A stretch of 64,000 nucleotides of DNA from Paenibacillus sp. FSL H7-0331 (GTDB lineage Bacteria > Bacillota > Bacilli > Paenibacillales > NBRC-103111): assembly GCF_001956045.1 (NCBI RefSeq), contig NZ_MRTH01000030.1:33663-97662 (forward strand). The letters run 5' to 3'. The first letter of the stretch is position 1, and every line of letters starts with the position of its first letter. This document shows, in pieces, positions 9,447-18,083 of this stretch. The translations under genes and the position numbers were made by a program. Under the pieces are notes generated by a model. That model saw only the letters and a program-made list of their open reading frames with translations. It was not told the DNA's origin and ran no database searches.

Positions 9447-9494
9447 AAAGTTAGCTCTCTGTCCTTTCTTTGTTGGCGTCATTTGATTTTGTTG

Positions 9495-9525
9495 GCAAGA
9501 GGAGGATGGGATGTCCTCCTCTTGC
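9495..9525 (-). other. 12-bp intercistronic stem-loop between binding-protein and permease genes
   Basis: GCAAGAGGAGGA (9495-9506) and its exact reverse complement (9514-9525) enclose a 7-base loop. It lies a few bases after the binding-protein stop and about 50 bases before the permease start. There is no T-run, so it resembles a partial terminator or RNA-stabilising hairpin that gives more binding protein than permease. Confidence 0.65.
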
Positions 9526-9530
9526 ACGGT

Positions 9531-11159
9531 TTAGCGTTTGTTGTAGCGTTCCAAGGCCATTTTTTGGATTTCCAGCACTCGACCGATTTTCAGTGATTTC
9601 ATTTTATCGATGTATTTTTCGAAGCTGTCCAGCGGCTCTGCACCCAAAATAATTTTTAATGTCATTTCGTCCACGAGGGTATCGATGTCCGCCATAATTT
9701 TTGCGAACTCGGCGCTTTCCTCCGGCGTTGGCGTAACCGCCGGCAGTTGGTATTTCCTCTCGTCCGTATTCTCCCATTTGGCTTTTGCTTCAAGCTGCGT
9801 AGGTAATTCATAATACTGTTCCAAATATCTTTTGTCATGAATAAACGGTCCATAGTAGGTTGCACGGTTGTACTGCGACATGACCTGGGCTGGAGCCATC
9901 TTCGGGTTTTTCATGATCAAATCCGTATATTTCGGATAGCCGTTTTGCATCGTATAGCTGACGCCTTCAATGCCGAAATTGAAGAGCATTCTTCCTTCTT
10001 CGCTGTAGCCGTAGTCAAGCAGCTTCGCCGCAAGCTCCGCATTTTTGGAGTTTGCCGAGACCCCTACACTGCCTCTCATAAGGGCAAGATAGTCCTTTTG
10101 TCCGAATTTCGGAGTCTCTCCCTTCTTCAGAACCGGATAAGGGGCTCCGACAAGTAACGCATTCTTATCTTTTGCCTCAAGGATTGGCTGCCATTTGCCG
10201 ATACCTCCGCCGGCACTATACACGGTCGCTCCGGTCGCTCCGCTCGCGATGTTGGCATCCAGCATTTTGCCGTCCGCCGTAGCAATATTTTTATCAAGCA
10301 ATCCCTCTGCGTACCAACTGCGGAACAAAGCGAGGAAATCTCTAAACCCCTTCTCCATGGGTCCGTATTTGATCTGCCCGTTCTCCATATAGAAATCACG
10401 CTTAACGCCGTAGGCACCTGCAAACGCTCCGTTTACGAAGTCGTTCAACACACGCGGTTTACTGAATACGGATAATGGGGCAGTGGCGCCTTTCTTTTCT
10501 TTAAACGCACGCAGCGTGGCGGTCCATTCGTCAATCGTCGTCGGTACCGACAACCCCAGCTCATCCAGCCAATCTTTTCGGATGATCGGTCCTTGGAAGG
10601 TCGCTAAGTATTCGTCGCCGCGGATGAATGGGAATGCATAGTAGCTGCCGTTATCGGTTTTGACCATCTTGTCGATGTCCGGGTGATCTTTCAAATAAGC
10701 CTTTAAATTTGGTGCATTTTTATCGATAATATCATTCAACCTAAGAATGTAGCCGTCCTTAATCGCTTTCTCAGGACCTCCTGGGAAAGTCAACCAGTTG
10801 TATTCAATCATATCCGGCAAGTCTCCGGAGGCCAGCATCACATTTAAAGACTCTGTACCCCGGTTAGCCGTAGGCGAACTGAACTTTAATGGTACACCAG
10901 TTCGCTTTTGCCATTCCTGAAATAAGGGCACATCGTCGAGACTGGAAACGACGCCGATAAGATTTTGCGTGATTTCTGCCCAGTAAGTCAATGTTTTATC
11001 CGTTTTTATCGGATATGTTGCTGCTGCTCCCGAAGTTTCGGATTCACTGATACCGGTGGCAGTTTTTGGAACCATAGTTGATGAACAGGCCATTAATAGC
11101 ATGCTCATCACTATCGTGGCTCCAATTGCGGAGACAAGCTTTTTGTTTTTTTTTAACAT
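9531..11159 (-). CDS. extracellular solute-binding lipoprotein, LplA type
   Basis: This 542-residue protein is the substrate-binding component of the CUT1 importer. The signal peptide MLKKNKKLVSAIGATIVMSMLLMAC ends in an LMAC lipobox, so Cys25 would be lipidated and the protein anchored on the outer face of the membrane. Mature-domain landmarks include DLPDMIEYNW and the FIRGDEYLATFQGPIIRKDWLDELGL region, both typical of LplA-like proteins, which are longer than MalE-type proteins. The start is supported by AAGGAGGG. It is the first gene of the operon, behind a promoter with phased repeats and a cre box, and is followed by a stem-loop that should favour its expression over the permeases. Confidence 0.93.
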   Translation of the reverse strand: MLKKNKKLVSAIGATIVMSMLLMACSSTMVPKTATGISESETSGAAATYPIKTDKTLTYWAEITQNLIGVVSSLDDVPLFQEWQKRTGVPLKFSSPTANRGTESLNVMLASGDLPDMIEYNWLTFPGGPEKAIKDGYILRLNDIIDKNAPNLKAYLKDHPDIDKMVKTDNGSYYAFPFIRGDEYLATFQGPIIRKDWLDELGLSVPTTIDEWTATLRAFKEKKGATAPLSVFSKPRVLNDFVNGAFAGAYGVKRDFYMENGQIKYGPMEKGFRDFLALFRSWYAEGLLDKNIATADGKMLDANIASGATGATVYSAGGGIGKWQPILEAKDKNALLVGAPYPVLKKGETPKFGQKDYLALMRGSVGVSANSKNAELAAKLLDYGYSEEGRMLFNFGIEGVSYTMQNGYPKYTDLIMKNPKMAPAQVMSQYNRATYYGPFIHDKRYLEQYYELPTQLEAKAKWENTDERKYQLPAVTPTPEESAEFAKIMADIDTLVDEMTLKIILGAEPLDSFEKYIDKMKSLKIGRVLEIQKMALERYNKR

Positions 11160-11224
11160 GAATGAAAACCCTCCTTATTATTTCGGATTGTGCAAGATTC
11201 GCATGAAAGGAATCCCGTGGCTAT

Positions 11225-11334
11225 ATTATAGGATAGCGCTTACAAAAAGGTATATCTAAAAAAGTGCCAATCCATCGACAAAAGTGCCAATCCCATCGAT
11301 AAAACCGCTTCTCCGTATACAAAACTGCCAATAA
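11225..11334 (-). promoter_or_regulatory. lplA operon promoter: -10 box, cre box and phased 20-bp repeats
   Basis: On the minus strand a TATAAT -10 box lies at 11225-11230. It overlaps or abuts a cre-like sequence, TTGTAAGCGCTATC (11232-11245), matching the CcpA consensus at nearly all fixed positions. Upstream are direct repeats AAAGTGCCAATCC at 11261 and 11281, a weak copy at 11301 (AAAACCGCTTCTCC) and AAAACTGCCAATAA at 11321 (plus-strand reading): exactly 20-bp period, the spacing expected for AraC-type activators. The first repeat starts 31 bp from the -10. No good -35 is seen, as expected for an activated promoter. Confidence 0.65.
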
Positions 11335-11390
11335 TACTTTTTAGTAAACGCGTTATGCTTGAATGAGTAGGCAATCTAGCAATCTGCTTT

Positions 11391-11624
11391 TTGGCAGATG
11401 GGGATGTGATTGAAAGCGATGGTTCATTGATTGAACATAATCTTGCCAAAAAGATGCCTTTTATCTATCATTTATTTGAACATTGTAGCGACAGATACGT
11501 AAATGCTTTGAATGTCGTCGTTCTATACGCTTTTAAGTCATCGGGATTACAGTACCCTTTGTTGTATTCCATATGGAAGCAGGATAATTTTTTTAGATCC
11601 GAATATCTGCTTGTTGCGCGGTGA
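11391..11624 (+). pseudogene. probable DDE transposase fragment
   Basis: The plus-strand frame encodes DGSLIEHNLAKKMPFIYHLFEHCSDRYVNALNVVVLYAF and QYPLLYSIWKQDN. The pattern of an acidic start, KKM, a hydrophobic strand and YPLLYSIWxxD resembles the middle part of IS4/IS701-like DDE transposases. There is no complete domain, and upstream and downstream sequence belongs to other things. The assignment is by pattern only and is tentative. Confidence 0.35.
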
Positions 11625-11822
11625 ACGCAGTAAAATTTTATACGGGTCGCGAATGAGTGTATCCATTAATTGATTAGGTTGAATTGGCAATCGCGCTCCG
11701 GCTTCCCGAAGAAGTTCAAAGAAAAATTCCATGATCGAGCCTTCATAAAATGCAGGTAAAGGAATTCCCTCACGCGCATTCATGATGGCAAGTAAAAGAA
11801 CGGTAGGAATCAATTCCCACTG
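11547..11822 (-). pseudogene. gerAA-type germinant receptor subunit fragment
   Basis: Minus-strand codons from about 11822 encode ELIPTVLLLAIMNAREGIPLPAFYEGSIMEFFFELLREAGARLP, the most conserved membrane segment of GerAA/GerKA proteins (compare MLPTILLTSMAASREGIPFPAVIE in the intact gene at 42153-43769). Homology ends around 11690 and the frame then runs into unrelated sequence. No other part of the gene is nearby. It is a relic of a second germination locus, stranded among transposase pieces. Confidence 0.7.
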
Positions 11823-11866
11823 AAACCGTAGTCTTGTCTTTTATTCGTGAAATGCTAGCAGAACGC

Positions 11867-12562
11867 TAATCGTTAGATCGCGGTCGTCCAGCTGAGGAGC
11901 CGGAATTTATGTTTAAAATCTGTCTATTGGAGTATCTTTACGATCTTTCTGATGTTCAAGTCATTGAACATATTCGTGTCAATTTAGCCTATCGTTGGTT
12001 TTTAGGGCTAAACATTGATGATGATCTGCCGGATGATTCTACGATCAGTTATTTCCGTGTGAATTGTGTTGGTTTGGAGAAGTATAAAGAAATATTTCAA
12101 CGTTTGGTGGATCAATGCATCGAACAAGGCCTAATCGCTAAACAACTACAACGTGCAATTATCGATTCTACCCATGTCATTGCCGATGTTGCTATTCCTA
12201 CATGGCTTTCCCTCGTAAGACAAGCTTATGAACGAGTGCTTCGTGAACTCTTTATGGTGGATGCTGCTAAAGCAGAACAATACCAACAAAAATTAGACAC
12301 CCTTTGGACCGAACTCCGCGGTAAAACCCGTGATGTGAAGCTCCCTTTTGTGTTGGAGCTACCCAGAGAACTTGTTGAGATTGCTAAGCCATTGTTAAAC
12401 ACAGATGTTGCGGAAAATCCAGTACTAGCTATGTTGGAGAAAGTAATAGCTGATCGAAATGAACATGCAACAGATCGTCTTATCAGCGTAGTGGATCCAG
12501 AAGCAAGAACAGGTCACAAGTCGGATATGCGTAAAATTCAAGGCTATAAAGACCACACTTAG
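11867..12562 (+). pseudogene. IS1182-family transposase, truncated
   Basis: The frame contains RGRPAEEPEFMFKICLLEYLYDLSD, VNLAYRWFLGLNIDDDLPDDSTISYFR and the start of the catalytic domain (IIDSTHVIADVA, the first conserved Asp), then continues to about residue 230 and stops in GHKSDMRKIQGYKDHT. The first 40 or so residues and the C-terminal half with the remaining catalytic residues are absent. It is not the same copy as the fragment at 2898-3128, which covers an overlapping N-terminal part with different sequence. Confidence 0.8.
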
Positions 12563-12723
12563 AATTGCTTTTGTTGGCAGTATCCCTTTTAAAATAATTC
12601 CGAATTCGTTTTTGTATAAGGAACATCAGGATTTATGAGACTCATATTGTCTAAAATATACAGCTTCGATATACTGACTCCAATCGTAATGTTCCGATAC
12701 TCACTGTAATAGGAACTTTACTT

Positions 12724-13734
12724 TGGAGGGGCTACTATAAAGCGAAATTGGGAACTGGACGAATTAATCGAACATTTTACGACCCTACCGAACGAGATGA
12801 GGTTGATCGAGAACAAGACCGGGGAAACTAGGAATGGATTCCCTGTGCTACTCAAGTTTTTTCAAAACGAAGCCCGTTTTCCAACTCATAAGTACGAAGT
12901 TCCAAAGCGGTTATCGCGTACATTGCAAAGCAAATCTTCTCTGAGCCGGAATTATATGCTCAGTATGATTGGACCGGTCGTTCGATCACGTACCATCTAA
13001 CACAGATCCGGGAGTTCTTCGGGTTACGCGAGGATACGATAGAGGATGCTCAAGAAACAACAGAATGGCTGTGCCAACATGTTCTGCATCACGATCATGA
13101 ATTTGAGCATTTAAAAGAACGTGTCTACCGTCGATTCCATGAATTAAAAATTGTGCCTCCAACTCCGGAACGCATTGAACGTTTGATCCGTTCTGCCATT
13201 TACACATATGAAGAATCCTTCTTCCAAGCGACATATCAAAAGCTGCCTTCCACGTCTTAGCCCGTTGGACTCCTTGATTGATAGCATTTCGTATTTAGAG
13301 ATTGACAAAGATGAAGCCGCCAGTGAGGGCGGCATGCAAATATCATTTAATGAGTTAAAGGCAGATCCTGGTCGTGCTGGGGGGATAGCGTGCTGAAGGA
13401 GGTTAACAAATTGCGGACAATTCACAATTTGAAGGTTCCGAATGACTATTTCGAGACATTCCCCATAAGGTTTTAAAAAAGTACCGGCAGCGCGTTTCTA
13501 CTGAGGATCTGCGCGAACTGCGCCGACATCCCGATCCGATTCGATATACGCTGCATGGATATATCGGACAATCTGGTCGATCTGCTTATGCAAATTATTC
13601 ACCGTATCGGAGTTCGCGCCGAACGAAAGATCGAAAAGGAAATTCTTAACGATCTACGACGAGTCAGCAACAAGTACGGTATTTTATTTAACATGGCTCA
13701 GACGGCCATCGAGCATCCAGAGGGAATCTAAGTC
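12724..13734 (+). pseudogene. Tn3-family transposase, decayed N-terminal part
   Basis: Read over several frames the sequence gives KRNWELDELIEHFTTLPNEMRLIENKTGETR, LLKFFQNEARFPTHKYEVPK, QYDWTGRSITYHLTQIREFFG, ERIERLIRSAIYTYEESFFQ and LLDSLIDSISYLEIDKDEA. This is the N-terminal domain (DUF4158) of Tn3-family TnpA. A ribosome site (TTTGGAGGGG) precedes an apparent ATA in place of ATG. There are at least three frameshifts, and the sequence ends at about residue 320 of a protein that is normally near 1000 residues, before the DDE core. No 38-bp inverted repeats or resolvase were found. Confidence 0.8.
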
Positions 13735-13750
13735 TCATACGTATTTCCTC

Positions 13751-14689
13751 CTAATTTTGTTTATAAGGATAAACTGCAGGCCGGATCGGAGCTCCCGTTG
13801 CTCCAACAAGCGGCATACAGGTGCCGAAAAACCCTACTTCATAAACTTTTTCTTTTGAAAGCTCTTCCAGCCACAAAAGTTCGAGAATCGGAATACCTAC
13901 CTCAGAAAAAAGATACGTATGAACCGGCTGCCAGTTGCCCGATTCCGGAGATGGTAAATTTTCGAGCGCAATATTGTCGGCTCCTATAATCATCACACCT
14001 TTACTAGCCAAAAACTCCGCACCTTCAACGTTAATTCCAGGAGAGTTATTAACAAACTTATTTTGATCCGGCCATACCGTCATTCTTCCAGTTCTGATCA
14101 TGACGATATCGCCCTCTTGAATTTCAACACCTTGACGAGCAAGAGCTTCCTCCAAATCAACTTTGCCAATTCCATACGAATCAGGCAACATTTCTACGCC
14201 CTTTGCAGCCGCGACGTCAATCATTACAGCTCGAGCAATAATGGGCGGGAAATTTTCCGGACCGCATTTCGTCCAATGACGGCTTCCCAAATGCTCTTTT
14301 TCATTAAAACCATTCCATATTTCACCATGGTATCCAAAGTGGTTAAACGTATCAATATGGGTGCCACAATGGGTATACATAGAAAAAGCATCCCCGGAGT
14401 AACTAGTTAATTCGTTCGTTTCGCGATCGATATTCATCGGGTTTTCGACGATATTCCCGCTTGGAGTATGGGTCATCCAAATTTGAAACGGGGGGTCCCC
14501 AGCAGCAGTCCATGAGGGCATACCCACAAAATAATTAACGGATAAATCGAATTCTCTAGATGTATCAATGAATGAAAACACTTTATTACGTGACTCTGCA
14601 TTAATTAAATTTAATCTCCCGATTTGATCATTCGGTCCCCAAGGACTCTTGCTTGGTTTTAATTGACGTGGATGTACGTAATCACACAT
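13751..14689 (-). CDS. cyclase family protein (kynurenine formamidase-like)
   Basis: This 312-residue protein belongs to the metal-dependent cyclase/amidohydrolase family (PF04199). The signature HxGTHxDxxxH is visible as HCGTHIDTFNH at residues 107-117; the His and Asp residues bind the catalytic metal. Further family segments are GDIVMIRTGRM and GADNIALE. Characterised members hydrolyse N-formylkynurenine, isatin or other cyclic and linear amides. A GTAGGAGG site precedes ATG 14689, and the start overlaps the amidase stop by eight bases, showing coupled translation. Coupling with an amidase suggests successive hydrolysis of C-N bonds in the same substrate. The product is probably cytoplasmic. 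Substrate unknown. Confidence 0.88.
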   Translation of the reverse strand: MCDYVHPRQLKPSKSPWGPNDQIGRLNLINAESRNKVFSFIDTSREFDLSVNYFVGMPSWTAAGDPPFQIWMTHTPSGNIVENPMNIDRETNELTSYSGDAFSMYTHCGTHIDTFNHFGYHGEIWNGFNEKEHLGSRHWTKCGPENFPPIIARAVMIDVAAAKGVEMLPDSYGIGKVDLEEALARQGVEIQEGDIVMIRTGRMTVWPDQNKFVNNSPGINVEGAEFLASKGVMIIGADNIALENLPSPESGNWQPVHTYLFSEVGIPILELLWLEELSKEKVYEVGFFGTCMPLVGATGAPIRPAVYPYKQN

Positions 14690-16088
14690 TGTTCATTCCT
14701 CCTACGAGAGCTGATCCAAAACGATAAAGATTGGCTTCATCGAATGGTTTTCCTACTAATTGAAGTCCGATCGGAAGTCCTGCATTAGACATTCCACAAG
14801 GTACGGTCAAACTTGGAAAGCCAATCAGACTTATCGATCCTGTAAACCGATTAAGCTGCAAGCTAACCGGTTCCATTGAATCGTTTATTTTGATATCGCG
14901 TTGATTAATATCGAATGGCAAAATAGGTAAGGCAGGTATGACAAGAACATCTACTTCTGAAAACATCTTGTTGTATTCACGAATAGCCCATTGTTTGACC
15001 TGCTGAGCTTGAATATACTCATGGGCCGTAATGGTTGAACCAGTTAAGAGACGCTCTCTCACTTCTTCATCCCATTGTGACGCTGGATACTCTTGCAATC
15101 TTTCGACATGACCTGAATAAGCCTCACTCTTTAATGTCACCCGAAACGCTGCTAATGTTTGTTCTAGGTCTGGGATTTCTACAGTTCTTATTTCTGCGCC
15201 CAGAGATCTAAAAGTTTCAATCGCTTGGTGAACATCCCTCGTAATTTCTTCGTTTACATGGTCAAAAAAGTTGGAGGGAGGGACACCGATAACTGTTCCT
15301 TCAACACCTTTGTCCAGGTATCGTGTAAAGTCTTCCGGATCTTTTTGGATTGAGTGCAGATCTCTTTCATCAAATCCAGCCAACAAGGACAATAAAACAG
15401 CATTATCCTTTACCGTCTTTGTCATCGGCCCTATCGTATCCAATGTCTTGCAGAGTGGAAACACCCCATATGTGCTTACTTGCCCGAATGTCGGTCTCAT
15501 TCCGACAATGCCTCCGAAGGAAGAAGGGATCCGAATGGATCCGCCAGTATCAGTACCTAGGGATGCGTAACATAATGACGCCGCAACTGCCGCTCCAGAA
15601 CCACTGCTCGATCCGCCGGAAACTTTCGAAGTATCATATGGATTTCTAACAGGTCCAAAAAAAGAACGGTCCCCTGTGGCTCCATAAGCAAATTGATGAG
15701 TATTTAGTTTTCCTATAATAACAGCGCCAGCTTCTTTTAATTTTTCCACTACAGCGGCATCGTAATCAGGAATGTATTCACTATAAATTTCCGAACCCAT
15801 TGTAGTAGTTATATCCTTGGTGTAAATTAAGTCCTTTAATGCAATCGGAATCCCATGCAAGTATCCCTTCATATTTCCAGCATTGATTTCTTTTTCCGCT
15901 TTAGCGGCTTGAGCCAACGCTTCGTTATCCGTCACGGTAATATAGGCGTTTAATTGGTCGTTCTCTGCTGCTATACGCTCCAGCATTTTACGAGTAACTT
16001 CTACAGGCGAAATTTGTTTGTTCCTTATCGCATCAGATAATGTGATTAAATCCCAATCCAGAAAATTACCGCTAATTTCCTTAGACAC
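14682..16088 (-). CDS. amidase signature enzyme (GatA/AtzE-like)
   Basis: The GTG start at 16088 follows GGAGGGGGG and aligns with the start of the paralogue at 30687-32075; 468 residues. The Ser-cisSer-Lys catalytic triad is complete: Lys85 in PIALKDL, cis-Ser160 in SGGSSSGS and nucleophile Ser184 in TDTGGSIR. Amidase-signature enzymes cleave carboxamides to acid plus ammonia. It is the first gene of an amidase-cyclase pair, and its promoter shares an extended module with rbsA. Identity with the second amidase is roughly half or more over the catalytic region, so the two are duplicates with related substrates. Unlike that paralogue it has no small AtzG/GatC-like gene in front. Confidence 0.9.
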   Translation of the reverse strand: MSKEISGNFLDWDLITLSDAIRNKQISPVEVTRKMLERIAAENDQLNAYITVTDNEALAQAAKAEKEINAGNMKGYLHGIPIALKDLIYTKDITTTMGSEIYSEYIPDYDAAVVEKLKEAGAVIIGKLNTHQFAYGATGDRSFFGPVRNPYDTSKVSGGSSSGSGAAVAASLCYASLGTDTGGSIRIPSSFGGIVGMRPTFGQVSTYGVFPLCKTLDTIGPMTKTVKDNAVLLSLLAGFDERDLHSIQKDPEDFTRYLDKGVEGTVIGVPPSNFFDHVNEEITRDVHQAIETFRSLGAEIRTVEIPDLEQTLAAFRVTLKSEAYSGHVERLQEYPASQWDEEVRERLLTGSTITAHEYIQAQQVKQWAIREYNKMFSEVDVLVIPALPILPFDINQRDIKINDSMEPVSLQLNRFTGSISLIGFPSLTVPCGMSNAGLPIGLQLVGKPFDEANLYRFGSALVGGMNNV

Positions 16089-16138
16089 CCTGTGACCCCC
16101 CTCCATAATAAGGTTGCAAATTTCATTAATTATCTCTG

Positions 16139-16205
16139 ATTATAGCCCGCCAAAAAATATAGAGACATGGGTCTTATTCGGAAATCCAGTGAATTATTTC
16201 GGAAA
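16139..16205 (-). promoter_or_regulatory. promoter module shared with rbsA (copy A)
   Basis: On the minus strand a TATAAT -10 lies at 16139-16144. Two direct repeats, TTCCGAATAA (16174-16183) and TTTCCGAAATAATTC (16191-16205), sit upstream at about 20-bp spacing. The proximal repeat begins 30 bp from the -10. The sequence in between contains ATAGAGACATGG (plus strand, 16159-16170). All these elements recur at identical spacing upstream of rbsA. No -35 box is present, which fits an AraC-type activator. Confidence 0.7.
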
Positions 16206-16274
16206 TACAGCTAGCCTCCAATAGAGACTAGCTGTATTTGCCCCAACTCTACCGTTTTAGTTATTCAATTACGG

Positions 16275-17975
16275 CTATTTTTTCTCCGATTGAAAGTTGG
16301 CTTGCAAGAAGTCGAAGTCACAGCCTTTATCCGCTTGCATCACATGTTGCTGGAATAGCCATCCGTAGCCCCGAGGGTACGAACGTTCAATCGTGATTTG
16401 AAGCGACTCTCGCCGTTTATCAAGCACTTCATCGGAAACTAATAACTCCAGTGAGCGATTGGGAACATCCAAGCGAATCCGATCTCCTGATTGAACCAGC
16501 GAGAGAGGTCCACCTACCGCAGCTTCAGGCGTAATATGCAGGACAACTGTCCCACCTGCTGTTCCGCTCATTCTACAATCGGAAATCCGCACCATGTCAC
16601 GTACACCTTGAGCAAGCAGCTTCTTTGGTATGGGCAGCATGCCCGCTTCAGGCATTCCAGGTCCGCCAATCGGACCAGCATTTCGCAATACGAGAACGTC
16701 ATCGGCGTTGATATCCAGATCTTCTTGATCGATTCTTTGTTCCAAATCTTCAATGGAATTAAATACGACAGCCCGTCCTTCATGAGTCAACATACGTTCC
16801 GTAGCTGCCTTCGGTTTGATTACGGCGCCGTTCGGCGTAAGATTGCCGTAAAGAACAGCAATTCCGCCTTCCGCATGCAATGGTTTCTCAATCGTACGAA
16901 TAATATCCTCATAAGCGGGAATTCTTTGCTTTTTAACGACAGCCAAATTATCTTTCAACATTTTACCTGTGACGGTCAAACACTCGGTATGCAACAAGCT
17001 TTCCAACTCTTTCATCACTACAGCAACTCCGCCTGCCTTAAAAAAGTCTTCCATTTGATATTTTCCGCTTGGGCGAAGATTGGCCAGAAACGGTGTTTCT
17101 TTGCTTAATTTATCGTACAAATGAAGCGGAATATCGATTCCCAGGCGCCCTGCGATAGCGATTAAATGAATTACCGCATTCGTAGAGCCGCCGATGGCCA
17201 TCAGAACGCGAATCGCATTCTCAAACGCTTCGTATGTCATAATCTGCGATGGCGTCACGTTATGCTTCACCAATTCCACAATTTTTTTGCCCGATTCCTC
17301 CGCCAATTGTTTCCGCAAATTATGTGTTGCCGGTATCGCAGCCCCGCCAGGCAACATCATTCCTAATGCCTCTGCACATGAAGCCATCGTGCTGGCGCTT
17401 CCCATGACCATGCAGTGTCCATCGCTAGGAGCAAGCCGTTGATTAATTTGGTCTAATTCATGTTCATCTACTTCGCCCGCGCGATGTTCTTGCCAAAAGA
17501 AACGACAATCCGTACAAGCACCTAAAGTGCGTCCTTCATACTCCCCATTCAACATCGGACCACCGGTAACCATAATGGATGGAATATTCGCACTTGCCGC
17601 TCCCATCAATTGTGCTGGTGTCGTTTTATCACAACCGCAAAGCAATACTACACCATCAAGCGGCTGAGCAGCGATCATCTCTTCAGTGTCCATAGCAGCC
17701 AAGTTTCTAAATAACATTGACGTTGGACTTAAATAAAGCTCGCCTAAAGAAATCGTAGGGAACTCCATAGGGATTCCGCCCGCCATAAGAACGCCGCGTT
17801 TTACTGCCTCAACAAGAGGACCAAAATGCGCATGACAACGATTCACTTCACTTTCCGTATTACAAATACCAATAATTGGTTTTCTGAGATCTTCTGAGCT
17901 ATAACCGAGATTTCTTGAGAATGCTTTACGAACAAATTGAGAAAAACCCGGATCACCGTACGATGTCGTCTTCAT
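16275..17975 (-). CDS. IlvD/Edd-family dehydratase, probably for a sugar acid
   Basis: The 566-residue enzyme belongs to the IlvD/Edd family of iron-sulfur dehydratases, which convert 2,3-dihydroxy acids to 2-keto-3-deoxy acids. Three candidate cluster-ligand cysteines are present: Cys47 (NRCHAHF), Cys115 (CGCDKTTP) and Cys188 (DGHCMVMGSASTM). The N-terminal region IIGICNTESEVNRCHAHF and the absence of a biosynthetic ilv context point to a sugar-acid dehydratase such as an aldonate or pentonate dehydratase, not to valine synthesis. ATG 17975 follows AAGGGGGG. A perfect GntR-type palindrome lies in its promoter, and the GntR gene is directly upstream. The lyases encoded at 28764 and 32283 could use its product. 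Confidence 0.87.
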   Translation of the reverse strand: MKTTSYGDPGFSQFVRKAFSRNLGYSSEDLRKPIIGICNTESEVNRCHAHFGPLVEAVKRGVLMAGGIPMEFPTISLGELYLSPTSMLFRNLAAMDTEEMIAAQPLDGVVLLCGCDKTTPAQLMGAASANIPSIMVTGGPMLNGEYEGRTLGACTDCRFFWQEHRAGEVDEHELDQINQRLAPSDGHCMVMGSASTMASCAEALGMMLPGGAAIPATHNLRKQLAEESGKKIVELVKHNVTPSQIMTYEAFENAIRVLMAIGGSTNAVIHLIAIAGRLGIDIPLHLYDKLSKETPFLANLRPSGKYQMEDFFKAGGVAVVMKELESLLHTECLTVTGKMLKDNLAVVKKQRIPAYEDIIRTIEKPLHAEGGIAVLYGNLTPNGAVIKPKAATERMLTHEGRAVVFNSIEDLEQRIDQEDLDINADDVLVLRNAGPIGGPGMPEAGMLPIPKKLLAQGVRDMVRISDCRMSGTAGGTVVLHITPEAAVGGPLSLVQSGDRIRLDVPNRSLELLVSDEVLDKRRESLQITIERSYPRGYGWLFQQHVMQADKGCDFDFLQANFQSEKK

Positions 17976-18031
17976 CAACGTCCCCCCTTGAAATGATATT
18001 AACAGTATTTTCTAAGCTTACATAGAATATG

Positions 18032-18050
18032 TGGTCTAGTGGTTAGACCA
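18032..18050. promoter_or_regulatory. GntR (FCD-type) operator
   Basis: TGGTCTAGTGGTTAGACCA is a perfect 7-5-7 inverted repeat between the GntR gene and the dehydratase start. It has the TGGTnnnnnnACCA form common for FadR/FCD-type GntR regulators. It is well placed to repress the dehydratase gene until an effector sugar acid releases the protein. Confidence 0.65.
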
Positions 18051-18083
18051 GTAAGATTAATTTAATCTATTATTTTTTTTCTG

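Noticed and set aside
9447..9527. Extended N-terminus of the LplB-type permease from GTG 9527
   Set aside because: The added residues are encoded by the stem-loop, and a better ribosome site precedes ATG 9446.
16275..17975. Biosynthetic dihydroxy-acid dehydratase IlvD
   Set aside because: No branched-chain amino acid genes nearby, catabolic neighbours with a GntR regulator, and an N-terminal region closer to sugar-acid dehydratases.
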